Assembly (NCBI GenBank): GCA_015680685.1
Contig: MNCI01023302.1
Span: forward strand, 1,196,013 to 1,260,012
DNA: 64,000 nucleotides
Source of the DNA: Gnetum montanum
Lineage: Eukaryota; Streptophyta; Gnetopsida; Gnetales; Gnetaceae
Reading direction: 5' to 3'
The notes beneath the pieces were generated by a model, which was given only the letters and a program-made list of their open reading frames with translations, was not told the DNA's origin and did not search any database. Each line of letters opens with the position of its first letter. The first letter of the stretch is position 1. Positions 9,550 to 21,899 of this stretch are shown piece after piece. A program made the position numbers and the translations under genes.

Positions 9550-11800
9550 CTATGTTCCTGATGGTGGAGGCTCTTCCATTGACTTCTTCCCTTTATTGTC
9601 AAGCTTATGGAAATGATATCTGTTTAGGAGCGCCTGAAGCTTTTCTTCTTCCATCATGTGATCATTTATCATCCATGTGAATTGTGCAATGTTTGACAGA
9701 GTTGGTACATCCCATGGGCATGGTAGTTGTGGGAACATCTTGTTTGCTTTGATGTACCGTACTACAAACTACCTTCACTCCTCTTTGAATACTCTGACCA
9801 CCTTTCTCAACTCTTGATAATCTAATGTTTGGCATGCTAGGTTGGCTACAACATCTTTATGCCCTTAGTAGCTAGCCTTGACAATTTCAAACTCAAAGCT
9901 TGTTACATAATTTTTGTAGTGCATCATTTTAATTTGCAAACTCTTTTTTGTGCAGTGCATATACAGCTGCTACCTATTGCTCAAGCTCATTACATGGCTG
10001 CCCTATTATTAACATCGCTAGGTTAGCATATTGAAGGTTGGCTAACCCCATGTGCTTTGTTAAATCCTCAATCTGCAAGTCTTTGATTTTAATTTCGGCC
10101 TGGTGGACATGGGCAAGGCTTTCAAGGATGGGCTACTAATCTGGTGTCTATGTAGTGATGGAATTGATTTTGGACTTTACATTTGGATCTTCTTCTTATT
10201 GACATGTTTGTACATACCCACTTGGTCATTAAAGTATTCCTTGAGTTTCTCATGCTTTTTGGTCTCGTTTTGCCACGTGCTTATTTTGATTGCAAAATTT
10301 TAGAAAATGGCATGTACTTCTTCCATTGATAAGGTTCTATTTTATTAAGCCAATTTATTTATATCCTTATTAACATGAATGAATTGTTCTCATAGTTGAT
10401 GAATACTTACTTTAAGAATGTTCTTCTATTTCTCAACATCCACTAACCTTGTATTATTTGTAGCAAGCTTCTTGTTTTCCTCTTCTAAGGCAGTGATAGT
10501 TTTGATGTGTGTGTATGTTTAAGCTTCAACTACTGATGTGTTCCACACAACCTTTTCTCTCTACATCTCCACTTATATATTTCAAGAAATTAGTTGCCTA
10601 ACTTGATCAATCTCAAATTATTTGAGCTAGTCTAGGGCTACAAATTATGTAGGGTTTATTCTTTTTGCTCTTAGAGCTACTAATTTAGCTTGTAGCCTCT
10701 CCACTTCATTCTCAACGTGCTCTTCCCTTGTTTCTACCATTACTAGCTTTTCTTTTGTGGCTATCAGATCAAACTACACTACAATGATATCACTAGGAAT
10801 ATCAAAGAGATCCTGCATCACTTAGCTCATCTGCAATAGTATGTCAAGGACATCCTCATGCTATGCTAGTGTCATGGATTTTCAAGCTAGCATTTGAGTG
10901 TCTCTGGCTCCAGAAACATTAGTTGATGGAACAACAGGAACATTGATAGATTCTTTGATATGGTTAGTTATAACCTCTACTAATTCTGCTACATCCTAGT
11001 GTTGCATGATCATGATTATGGTGCCTTCCCTAGTTTCTAACATCACCTGAAAGGATGTAGCATTTTCTATTATCTACTATGACCAATCACCCTTTCCTCC
11101 TGCTTGTAAAGATACCTACCCACTAGTAGGTCCTATGGAAACCATAGGCCTTATGGATTTATCTCTTACTTTGTAAAGGAGGCAACCTTCCCTTGCTCCC
11201 CAATTAATGGTATCTACAATTTGTCATAGATGACTCATCGAAGGTTGATAGTCTTATGGTGGTGGTGAAGCTTATTGTTAAGGCATATCACCCACAAGTG
11301 TTGATCCATTAGGTCCTACTTGTTGCTGCTATCTAGTAGCTAGAATGTTACAAGCAGGTGTAGAACCTAATGCTCCCTTATTGCCTATTAACTTTTCCAG
11401 CTGATCCTTCTTAGGTGGCATTGGCTTTGACATTTCTATGTAGGATGCATTTTGGGCTTTTCTTAGAACATTGTTTGAGTAGCCAAGGATCCCTACTTAC
11501 TTGCATAGCTTCTTGATTAGGCAAGGGAATGGTAGTATAAGTTTCCCTACCTTCTCCTCGAACCTTCTTAGATCTCTAGGAAGACCAAATGGATGATGTT
11601 GGCATTGAACTTTTCCATCAAAATTGCACTTTCCCTAGTTGTGTAGGTAGCGATAATGTTGAGTATTTTTGTTGGAAATAGGTGGTAGGTTCCAATCTTG
11701 AAATAAATTTTCTCTTTAGCAATGAGTTCACTATAGTTCTTATCTTCTTTCCCATAGGTTCTTTGCAACCACAAATTCTTCACATCTATGTCAAACCTTA
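9550..11800 (-). pseudogene. additional (env-position) coiled-coil ORF of element B1, decayed
   Basis: Read on the minus strand, the frame is broken by many stops but matches the additional ORF of element A for several hundred residues. Shared landmarks, in order, are an F-D-x-x-(S/D) stretch before the coiled coil, SLSMEEV (with TLSMEEV here), a DQVG-x-x-K-x-VN block, and a C-terminal FPQLPCPWDV followed by TWMINDHMMEEEK. Element A has FPALPCPWEV and TWTVNDLRSKEEK in the same places. The middle is rich in heptad-like Leu/Glu/Lys. The last open piece is 9550-9738. The upstream limit is uncertain; a weakly similar open frame at 11568-11783 is included. Position between integrase and the 3' LTR is where Athila elements hold env-like genes, but I see no clear signal peptide or membrane anchor. 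Confidence 0.65.
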
Positions 11801-14012
11801 TGGAAAATTATACAACATTAGCTCCAACATTTGGAATTTTTAGTGCCTTGACAATTACTTCAATAGAGTATGACACTGAGACTTCTTCAATTTTCACTAT
11901 TGCACCATCTTGTTTGTTCTTTCAAAACTAATAGACTGCTCCCAAATAACATTTAGCATTGCTTGACAAAGTTGATTATAAAAAAGAGGCTTGAAGTTGT
12001 GTCTTAAAAACATCTAAAGCAAACTCCATGAATGGTCCAAAGTTTAATTCCACAATGGACTTTTCTTGAATAGCCTAGAGGAATTCTCTTAACAGTGTGA
12101 GATCTTGCCCTTGCTTAGGTGCTAGTGGAGCCTTTATCTTGGCTTGTGCAAATTGTTCTGTAATAGGGGTCTGTTGATGGATGCTAAATGACTAAGACTT
12201 CTGCTCTCCATGTTTTGCTTATGGGGTCTATTCTCTTACTTGCCCTCTTCCTTAGCCTCTTGATCTTTTACTACCAAGCTATGAGGGTTCCTCTAATCCG
12301 GGTCTCTTTGGAGACACCTACAATCATTAAGGATTCAAGGTTACCAAAAGATTTCAAATCGTTCCCTAATGGTTCATAATCCTTTCTCATATTCTTGGTT
12401 TGATCTAATTTCTATCCTTATTATTAGTTATATCCATTATTATGATTGCAGAGTTAGAGAAATTTCAAAAAGAAACCCTTAATTATTATATTTTTTTATT
12501 GTTATGGCCTTTCACAATTATCATTTCCTTGTTTATGATACCATGGAATAGTTGGTTAGGAGAATCAATTAAATCCATTAGATTTTATTTGATTAGTTGA
12601 TTAAAATATTCTTATTTATTCTTATACTTACCCTTATTGTTATCTTTCGAGTGTTAGGAAATTTTGGCTCAACCTTCCTTATCTATGCGCAATATACCCT
12701 TTCCCCTCCCACCCCCGCTCTCCACCCCCTCCATGACTAAGTTGAGCACTTCAAGATTAATAAGGTTTAAGAATCACACAAATAGGACTTGTGGTGAAGT
12801 AGTTATGATGTTGGAAAGTTTGGGTGTCAAAGCTTAGAAAAACTACATGAACTCCTCTTGCATTGAAATGACAAAATGAAAAAATTGAACTCCCCATACA
12901 TATATATAGATTTTTATATGCAAAACATTGTAGATGCAACATTGTAGCTATGACGTCACAGGTCATGTGACATCATAGATGCAACATCACACTAGACAAA
13001 TTTTGAACTTTTGGTAATTTTTTATGGAAAAATTAAGTCAGTTGGATAATTTGGAAGATATGGAGGCTTTCTAAAGGATCTTGAATCATAGATGATGCTT
13101 GGACTACAAAAATTTGGTGTTCAAATATCATACGGAAGGAATCTCGGGCAACAAAGATCAATTAAGTATATATGAGATGGATTGAGAATTATCAAAGGTA
13201 TAGTCAAATATAAAGACTTAGAGAATAAAAAATTAGTAAGTAAAGTGTCTTAGTAGCACAAGATGATGTGGAATTGGTTATTAGGTATGAGGTACAAGAG
13301 TTATACAAGTGGGTCCTCCCCTAAAGCAAGCTTCAGCCCATAGTGCCTTTGTACAACCACATCTATAAGTATTCATAGGCGCTTAAGGAGTTAAATGTAG
13401 AATATACCTATCTTACAAAACACACATGTTAGTATTGCCAAGTTGGGAAAATAACACTATATTATACATAACCATTGAATTATGATTAAATATACTAGTG
13501 AGGTGGAATGGGATTAGAAGGGATTGTAGAACTTGGAATGTAAAGTATCTTACCATAGGCGTAATGAATCCTTGTGTGTAATGTATGGGTAAAGTAATCA
13601 TTAGCCCTTCTATTCAGGATCCAAACCAAGTCCATACCACTTTCTAGTGACATCGCATCATCCCAAAACTAGCAACCATAAGACTACCACTGTTGCAAGA
13701 AGCATTATCACTTGGCAGTGTTGTTTAAGGAAGGAGAAGCATCTTACCTTCAAGCATGGCTAACATGTCTTTCCAATAAGATCCCTAGAAATTTTATTAT
13801 GTGCTTTTATTATATTTTTATTGTGTCAACCTTACCAGAGTACTACCTTCATGCATGGGAAACATGTCTTTCTAGTGACATGGTAAGGCAGCACTTATTA
13901 TAGTCATACTTCCATATTTCATTTGAACTCAAGAACATAATACAATCTTAACAATAGGATAAGACTCATAGGAGTAGTCTCAGAGAATCCACAAATCCCC
14001 TTGATGTCATAC
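11801..14012 (-). other. pol-to-additional-ORF spacer of element B1 (first part)
   Basis: Noncoding. The minus strand carries a polypurine-tract-like motif (about 12700-12745; CTTAGTCATGGAGGGGGTGG) in the position matching the G-run at 24944 in element A. The stretch 13300-13700 is similar to 29240-29540 (B2), 47780-48130 (D) and the right end of the window (E). Ends at the B2 insertion with CATAC at 14008-14012. Confidence 0.6.
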
Positions 14013-14876
14013 TGATTCACGGCGAGGTACCCCTATGTCTAACCATACAAATCACAAGCATTCATGCATGATTCAGTCAAATTTCATGGATGGGACTAGT
14101 TGTGGCATCTAGATAGCTATGTCTTGATCATAGTTCACTACCTTCCCACTTGGACTAGTGGTAGCTTTGTCACGTATGGTTTAGTCCAGAGTGAGGCACA
14201 TGATTTTTATTATTTTACATTTTATTGTTCTATAATTAAGAATAGGTTGAAACTCAATTTATAATCAATTCAACTAATCTAATTGCTAATTAATAATCAA
14301 CTATCCTAACATAAGTATTTGATCCCACTTCTTGTGCACATCCTGAACATAGATGACATTGCTAGGTTTCTAAATGTTAAGCGTTGTTGGTATTAGCAAG
14401 AGTCATATGCATGCTCGAAGTGATCGTACTTATGTGCTTAATTAATTAACATGTATGAAAATATAAATATTAACTAAGTACATGAAAAGTAAATTGCATG
14501 GGAAGTAAATCTAATCTAAGTCAAAGTGCTACAATGAATAAGAATCAATCTTGTTCTTATTGTCATTCATGGAATATGTCCAACTACATTGCCACTCGAA
14601 TAAGACTCCATACAACTGACTCAGATCCACTTTGTGGGCACTCACTGATTGTTCTGTAAGATTATGGAATAAAATTGCAAGAGTTTAACTACTCTATTAA
14701 CAAAACTATGAAAAACTAATGCAAAACTACTTCCAAAACCATGTGTCCGAGTGCTATATTTATAGGCCGGTCCATACCCCCTGATATTGGATATCCGATA
14801 ACACTTCTAGGGGCCTAAAATTAGGTATATGATATCAGATATTTGATATCAGAGCTAGGAAAATCATGACTCATCA
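14013..14876 (-). repeat. 3' LTR of element B2
   Basis: Begins TGATTCAC (decayed TGATGAG) on the plus strand and ends ACTCATCA at 14876, about 864 bp. The minus-strand TATA box TATAAATA is at 14757-14764. Between it and the terminus lie repeated GATATC/GATATT palindromes. Long stretches match 32136-32870 closely, which identifies the pair. Confidence 0.85.
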
Positions 14877-15917
14877 TACCCCCATAACTAAATGAAAACT
14901 CATCCTCAAGTTAAACAAAATGAGGAACAAATTCCTTACAAAATATTGGAAATGTATGGGATTATTAACTGATATGCAAACTATTGACTAACTCTGAGTG
15001 CTGCATTACAAAATTTTATTCGAGTTGATTCATACAAAATGATACAGTGACAAAAAGACTAGATAGACTTTGAAGATTAAAAAATTTGCAGAGGTCTTCA
15101 TGAATCCATTGAAGATGATTCTTCTTATTATTGCTTGTGATGGCAGACTTCCAACATTGATTATTATGTCGATGCTTCTTTGGTTATGCAAAACATTCTT
15201 GAAGGATGGACTGAAATTTCTTCTCATCATCGCATGGATCTATCAAGCATGTGAATTTTGAGCTACTATCTTGTATGTGTTACAATTTGCCCATAGTCAT
15301 ATCCTCTATTATTCCTCTCTTAGCTTTGTTTTCATGCTTGAAAAAAGACCTTCTTCCTTAGGTGTTTCTTTTAGCATCAACTATAGTTACCAAAGGATTA
15401 ACGTTAGTTGTGCTAATTTTTCCTTAATAATTAACCCTTTTTAGATCCCTTAGTTTTCTTTTAAGCACAAGGTGATTACAGCATACTATGCCCAAGGCTA
15501 TGAGGTAACTAAAATCATAAATGTGTTTACATTATTTTGATTAATTATTATTAGTTAACATGATGTTCAAAAATAGGATGTTGGAAAATTTTAAAGCAAG
15601 CATCCCTAGCCCCCATGACTAATAAGCGTAACTCCAGAAGCACATAGGTTTTTGAATAATTGAAACCAAAGGTCTAATTCAAAAGATGGCTAAGAAATAT
15701 TAATGGATATGGACATAGAAAAGTAGGAAAATTAATGAAACAGATGAGAAGTAGTCCCAAAATCATGCATAAATTTAGAGAAATCATCATTGATGTTTTG
15801 GAAGACGTGAAGGTTAGTTTAAAGCCATGATCAACAAAAGTTATGCAAGTGGGTCCTCCCCAAAGTAGGCTCTAGTCATAATTCCCTTGCATAACCACTT
15901 CTATATATGTCCGTGGG
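14877..15917 (-). other. 3' internal noncoding region of element B2
   Basis: The minus strand reads GTTATGGGGGTA immediately before the LTR (14877-14888), a plausible polypurine tract. A second TAGTCATGGGGGCTAGGG-like motif lies near 15600-15617. There are only about 700 bp between the two, so the additional ORF is missing here. The segment stops at the left edge of element A. Confidence 0.6.
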
Positions 15918-16744
15918 TGATGAAGTGTCATTAGTCGATGCATCGACTAGGCCCCGTGTACGCAGAGCCTATTCCGGCTTATAAATAAGAGGGCTTCCGC
16001 CTCACTTAGGGGCCTTTTTGTCAATTGTAGCAAAGCTCTTACAGTTTGTTCTTGCAAGAGTTAGAATATTTTCCCAAGTGCCCGTAGTAGGTGTAAGAAA
16101 GGTGTCTGGCTCTTTATTTGAGCGCTGATGTATCTGAGCCCATTGGCGTGAATGGCAATAAAGACGAGCTTTTCAAGAATTCCTTGCAGCATTTGGACTT
16201 AGTCATTTAATGCATTTAATAGCTTAATATTTTGATCCTTTGATAATTACTTAAGTTTCTCTTGTTGTTATTTTAATTGCTATTGCTCGTTCATAGTTCG
16301 TAGAAACCATAAGTACGACCATCTCAAACGTAAACCCAACACTTGGCAACCTAGTGACGCTTAACGTCTGGTAACCGAGTAGTGGTTAGGGGATGCTTAG
16401 GACATGCCTGGAAGATGGGATCAGATACTTATGCTAGGAATAGTTGAGATAGAGATTAGGATAATTATAAATTATATAATATTTCATTCCTTACTTTCCA
16501 TACCCTAATTAGATGCCAAAAGATAAAGTAAAAAGACATAAAAATCAGTTGCCTCAATCTCACTTAACCATCGCCACTAGAACATTACAAGTGAGGTTGG
16601 GAAGACAACGACCGTTCTAACCAAGGGTTTGCGGGTTAGGGTTTGGTGTATGCAAAGTTCTTACAATCTATGGAATTCGACCGAGTCACATGTGAACACC
16701 TGTGATTCGCATGGTTGGGCATAGGGGTGCCTAGCCACTCATCA
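15918..16744 (+). repeat. 5' LTR of element A
   Basis: TGATGAAGTG at 15918 to CTCATCA at 16744, 827 bp. TATA box TATAAATA at 15980-15987, only 62 bp from the start, against 138 bp in the 3' LTR. A 76-bp deletion between GGCC repeats removed most of the palindromic block upstream of the TATA box. R/U5 includes an AATAAAGACGAGC-like stretch near 16158 that could hold the poly(A) signal. Confidence 0.9.
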
Positions 16745-16764
16745 TTGGCGATGTTGCCGGGGAC
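16745..16764 (+). other. primer-binding site, tRNA-Asp type
   Basis: Starting one base after the LTR, TGGCGATGTTGCCGGGGA differs at two positions from TGGCGCCGTTGCCGGGGA, the complement of the 3' end of plant tRNA-Asp(GUC). This site would prime minus-strand DNA synthesis. tRNA-Asp priming is known for Athila-type elements. Confidence 0.8.
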
Positions 16765-16909
16765 TGTTAGTCTTACATGTGCCAATTAACCTTAGCAAAC
16801 TTATTATTCATGTTGTTGGAACGGACCTAGGATAGGAACATTTATGCATGCTAGGCTGACTAAGTAAAAGGTAAAGTACACCGATTAAATGGATCATCTA
16901 ATATCCAAT

Positions 16910-19400
16910 ATGTCTTCTTCTCATAGGCGAGATGGATCTAACCCACCGATGCCACAAGAATGTCGAGTGGTATATAAGCATCTAGCTGAATATGTCCCTA
17001 AATTCACCTTCATCCTACATCAGGATGAACATTCACGATGGCAAGACATGGAAGGCAACATCATACTACCGCCTGACCGATCGGCTCTTGGAATGTTGTT
17101 TCAAAATCTTACCAAACTGGGCATCCAAGATCGTGGTGTGGAGTACGTCATGGAGGACCATGACTACCAGGACTATCGTCCCACTGAGGCCCAACGGGTA
17201 CAAGATCAGCAGTAGGCAGAATGGTACGAACACATGAAGGGGAAACAATTTAGTAACCCCTTATTCTTGTAAGGGCTGCAGGATGATGGGGAGCCTATCT
17301 TTCATGATTCCCATTTGACCGAACTTCCTCTGGGAAATCAAGTCATCTAGTCCATCATCCAGAATAAGCAAGCAAGTGATCGGGATCCCCAGGACGATGG
17401 TGGATCACGTAAGAAGGGCCACAACACAAGCAAGGATGGGCAGGAAGATCGTGGCCACCGCTAGAGCAGAGGGGGAGATCGCCACCAAGGTGGTGACGAT
17501 CCCTCTCCCTCTTCTCCATCCTCTCGCTCCCCACTACCTTCATCCAGTTTAGACTCTGATCATAACTGTGGTAGAAAGGAGCAAGGTAGTGGTGGTCGTA
17601 AGGATTGAAGGGAACGACGTGAGGAAGCATGTGACCAATCGCACGAGCCTCACTATCATGAAAGGAGGGACAACTGGAATTGTCATAGACATTGTGGCCC
17701 TCAGAAAAACTATGACTCAGATGAGCCATTATTGGCTACTCGAAGCATGCTCCANAGAATTGTCATAGACATTGTGGCCCTCAGCAAAACTATGACTCAG
17801 ATGAGCCATTATTGGCTACTCGAGGCATGCTCCATATCGTCGAGGTAGTTAGATCCCTAGTAGGCACTTGAAGGATAGCCGGATCAAACACATTGACATG
17901 AATAATATCCCCAAGTTTGAAAGGAGGTATAATTGTGATCTGCAAACACACATGTAGGCATTCCATGACACTTGCACCCTGCAGAATATTGATAATGATT
18001 GGCAGAAGCTTAAGTTATTCCCTCGCATGCTCATCAAGGAAGCAGAAAGCTGGTACTGGTCTTTGGAACCAGAATCAATTAGAAGATGGAGTACGATGCT
18101 TGAGATCTTCAATGACAAGTATCAAACTTACTCTAGGGTGGCAAACCTGAGATGTCAGATCCAAGGGTGAAAGCAAGGTAATCATGAACCCTTGGATGCA
18201 GCCATGAGTAGGTACTATTCATTGTTACATTGGTGCCTTGGTCATGGCTACTCTCAACAGGCACAACTTCACCATATCATTAATGGGCTCCATTTTGAAA
18301 TCAGAAAGACCCTTGGCATGTACACCCAAGGATGATTATCAGAACTAAGGGTCCATCAATTGCAGTGCCTAATTGAGCAAGTGGCCAAAGAAGAGGAGGG
18401 ACTCAGAAAGAAGGAGAGTGCAGAGGAGTTTAACTGGGATCCTTCCATCAGAAAGAGAGAAGTTCGATTTTGCGAAGATGAGGAGGAATCACCACTAGAA
18501 GCAGCGGTGAACCGAAAAACCTTGTCCTTACAAAATTTTGCATCTGAAATATCAGCAAAGGTTGATAAGATGTAGAATTCTTTTGAAGAAAAATTTCAAA
18601 GTGTGCTGAAAATTGCAGAAGAGTTTAGAGAGTAAGGTACTGATTGTGATCAACGTAGAAAGAAGAAAGTTGAACCTGCCCAACATAAGGGTAAGGGAAA
18701 AGTTGTTGTAGCAAAATAGGTTGCAGACTCTAATACAGAGGAAGATGATTAATGTGGCATATGTCAATACGAACATCCTAAGGGGTGTTGTCCTATGGTG
18801 TCACATCTTCAAGAGTCTGGGGTGTACACGTTGAATCCTCTTTTGGCAAGGAGGTAAATACCTCGAAGGTTGCCTTACCCACAAGGCAACCCCAGGTAGT
18901 TCCACCAGTAGTAAGGGTATTATCCAAGTGGAGCACCACCGCAGCCTTATGAATACTTCCAGTAGTGGCAACAACCACAAGCGTGGGGAATGCCACCTCC
19001 AAGGTAGCAGTACCCTTACCGACAGCCAGATCCCTATGGGTACTACGTTCAACAACTAGTCTCTCCATGGGACTTTTCCAGCCACGCCACATTTTAGAAT
19101 TATTACCATCCCCCATAATATTTTTGACCACAATCTTGATCACCCAGGGGGGAAAGCCCACATCTTTACTATCCTCCATCACCTTCTCCTGCCACTCCTT
19201 CTCCACAACATTCCACTCAGCTACCACCTGCTCCACCTATGTAGGGGGAGATACCGCCACAACCACAGCAAAGAAACGCTACGAGGGCTGTCAACCTACA
19301 ATCGACACCTCAGCCGAGTGGACCAGAATCGAAATCACAAAAATGTACTTTTTTTTGGCCTAACAATTTGAACATACTCTCACATACACCTGTGGCTAGT
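16910..19400 (+). pseudogene. gag of element A (decayed)
   Basis: The conserved start is the ATG at 16910 (MSSSH), which aligns with gag starts at 40099 (element C) and 52264 (element D); an in-frame ATG also lies at 16889. Landmarks in order are FTFILHQDE near residue 40, an acidic/basic Ser-rich linker, the capsid-type block (KLFPRMLIKEAESWYWSLEP, then FNDKYQTYSRV and LGHGYSQ, 18010-18260), a charged stretch (EEEGLRKKES), and a zinc-knuckle-like CGICQYEHPKGCC near 18755. Gag forms the particle and binds RNA. Several TAG stops, a frameshift and an assembly gap at 17755 interrupt it. Confidence 0.8.
17677..17834 (+). repeat. 78-bp near-identical direct repeat around a single N
   Basis: 17677-17754 and 17757-17834 both begin GAATTGTCATAGACATTG and end CATGCTCCA. 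They differ at about two positions and are separated by an N at 17755. The single N suggests two contig ends that overlap but were not merged. A genuine duplication cannot be excluded. Confidence 0.8.
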
Positions 19401-19529
19401 GCCTCTGAATTTTAAACCACCTCTACTATTCCATCGCTTGAGCAGCCTTCAAACCAAACATCCTCCAATGTACAAACGGTCATGCTCACTCATGTCATGA
19501 TCAATTGGATAAGGTTAGGGCATCTTCCC

Positions 19530-19920
19530 TAGAAATTGACTAATCTGGGAAGCCCCCTCATCTATCTTCAGGTGGCAGGGAATGAGCCATGTAAAGCTCT
19601 TCTGGACTCAAGGTCAGGGATCAATTTGATTTCACATGACATGTACAAGAATTGGAACTTGCCCCATTAAAGAAGAGCAACATTCGGCTTGAGTTGGTAG
19701 ACCAATCCATCATCGTTCCCTTGGGATTGGTGGAGGATATTATGACCACCATTTGTGGGTGGTCATATCCTGTTGATTTCCTCATCATCCATGTGGAGAA
19801 TTGTAAGGGGAACTTTCCTATCATAATGGGAAGAGCCTGGCTGAGCACGGTGGATGCAAGACTAGGACTCTAAGATCTTTCCCTTGAAATTTCAAAGGAA
19901 AATCATTTTGGAAAGATCGA
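19530..19920 (+). pseudogene. aspartic protease domain of element A
   Basis: GSPLIYLQVAGNEP leads to ALLDSRSGINLIS, where the active-site D codon is at 19605 and the usual D-S-G-S has become D-S-R-S. A one-base shift follows near 19645, after which the C-terminal part reads SNIRLELVDQSIIVP, CGWSYP and FPIIMGRAWLSTVDA. The order matches the intact copy in element D (49254-49820). Retroviral-type pepsin-fold proteases cut the Gag-Pol polyprotein; this copy is inactive on both counts. Confidence 0.8.
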
Positions 19921-20259
19921 GAAGAAGCGCGTTCCATGCATCACGTACAGCGACTCAGGGTGCAACTATGTGCAGCAGTTATCTTTCGCTAAGCAGACAT
20001 CCATTCAAGCATGCAGTCGGTGTACCAAAGAATCACCAGTTCAACAATGCCTGTACGCAGCAGCTACCAATCAAGAAGATACCTAGTGGCTAACAGCTGA
20101 TCCTGCTAGTAGCACATTGTGCATGGAACCATCTGAGGGGCTTGTACGAGCCTATGTAGAAAGCATGGATGAAATGGAAGAGGTTCATCAACAAGTCTCC
20201 ACTGTTGATAACCATGATGATTGGGGAAAGCTGCAAATCCATTAAAGCTTCAAAAAAGA

Positions 20260-21330
20260 GCCTTTGGAGCTCAAGTCCTTACCGGCCCACTTAAAATATG
20301 CATTTTTTAAAAATGGGAAGTTGGTAATTATTAATGCCACCCTTCCTCCTGAACAAAAGCAAAAGTTGCTGAAGGTGGTAAACAAATGGGATGCTGCGTT
20401 TGCAAGGTCGTATCTTGAGTTGACTAGAGTTGATCCTAGGGTTTGCCAACATTGGATCTATATTGACCCCTCCATAAAGCCAAGACGTTAACCACAAAGG
20501 CGATTGAACCCCAAATTGAAGCAAGTCGTCAAAGATGAAATCGAGCAGTTGCTCAAAGCAGGGTTCATCTATTCCATTGCCGATAGCGAATGGGTTAGCC
20601 CACTTGTTATTGTGCCAAAGAAGAGTGGCAAATGGAGGGCCTGTATAGATTTTTGATTGCTCAACATGGCTACCTTCAAGGATCACTTCCCACTCCCATT
20701 TGTGGACCACGTGTTGGACACCACTGCAGAGCATCATTATTACAACTTTTTGGATGGTTATAGTGGCTATAACCAAATCCAAATTGCATCAGAAGACCAG
20801 GCCAAAACAACTTTCACAAGTCCATGGGGGACTTTCGCATACAAGAATATTCCTTTCGGCTTGTGTAATGCACTTGCCACTTTCCAACACCTTGTCCTCA
20901 GCATCTTCTAACAGAAAATTGGCAATGGGGTAGAAGTCTTCATGGATGACTTCTCTACCTATGGAGGCACGTTCGAGCAAGCCTTGGACTGCCTTGAGCA
21001 AGTTCTAAGAAGGTGCGTAGACACTAATCTACGGCTCAATTGGCAGAAAAACCACTTAATGGTCTAAGAAGGCATTGTGCTGGGGCATCGTATTTCACAA
21101 AAAGGGATTAGCGTGGATCCTAAAAAGATTAGGGTCATCCAAGGAATCACCCAACAACTAAGCACTGTAAAAGATGTTTGGTCATTCCTTGGCCACACTG
21201 GCTACTACCAGCACTTCATTGAAAATTTCTCAAAGATCGCCAAGCTGTTAGTAGAACTCACAAAGAAAGATGCTCTGTTCATCTGGACCAAGGAATGTGA
21301 ATCTGCATTCCAAGCGCTTAAGTAGAAACT
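20260..21330 (+). pseudogene. reverse transcriptase domain of element A
   Basis: Landmarks are LVIVPKKSGKWRACIDF (20605-20655), FKDHFPLPFVDHVLD, FLDGYSGYNQIQIA, FGLCNALATFQ, the catalytic VFMDDFSTYG (about 20936-20965), then LGHRISQKGI and the thumb/connection piece FLGHTGYYQHFIENF. FMDD rather than YVDD is the form seen in the Athila lineage of Ty3/gypsy elements. TAG stops interrupt the frame at a few places where relatives have Q, W or R. The region upstream of the fingers (20264-20491) is the conserved linker between protease and RT. Confidence 0.85.
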
Positions 21331-21369
21331 CGTAGAAACTCCAGTTCTACAGGCACCTGATTGGTCCAG

Positions 21370-21760
21370 GCCCTTCCACATCATGACGGATGCATCCAAT
21401 TATGCCTTGGGAGCTATGCTTATATAGTGTGATGATCAAAAGCATCCATATTATATCCATGTGCAAGCCATATCATTGTGGGTGCTCAGCTTAACTACAC
21501 CACCACTGAAAAGGAGTTGATGGCGGTGGTGTTTGCCTTGGAAAAATTTTGACACTATGTGCTCGGATACAAGGTGTTTGTGCATACTAACCACAGTGCT
21601 ATCCGATTCTTGATGAACAAACCAACGATGAGCCCCCACATCATCTGGTTAGTGATTCTTCAGGAATTTGACCTCACCATGGTAGATTGGAAGGGAACTG
21701 AGAATATGGTTGCTAACCACTTGTCTCAATTGCAATGGGATGACACAGAAGAGGAGCCCC
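21370..21760 (+). pseudogene. RNase H domain of element A
   Basis: FHIMTDASNYALGAML gives the first catalytic Asp, TEKELMAVVFALEKF the Glu region, and VFVHTNHSAIRFLMNKP the motif that is usually TDH. ADHLSQL-type ending reads VANHLSQLQWDD. A frameshift separates the first motif from the rest (between about 21430 and 21500). RNase H removes the RNA strand during reverse transcription. Confidence 0.8.
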
Positions 21761-21899
21761 TTTTCGACCAATTTCCAAACGAACTCCTCTTCGTAGGTGT
21801 GGTCAATTCGCAGGTGCCCAAAGCATCACCTTGGTTTAGTCACATCCTCACCTATCTCACAACTCAGAAGTTTCCCAAGGAGTGGGACCATCGATAGAA

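Noticed and set aside
12757-12990. Possible extra LTR fragment with a TATA-like and palindromic stretch
   Set aside because: The palindromic GATGCAACAT words recall the LTR block of B1, but there is no TGATGA/TCATCA terminus and no conserved LTR body.
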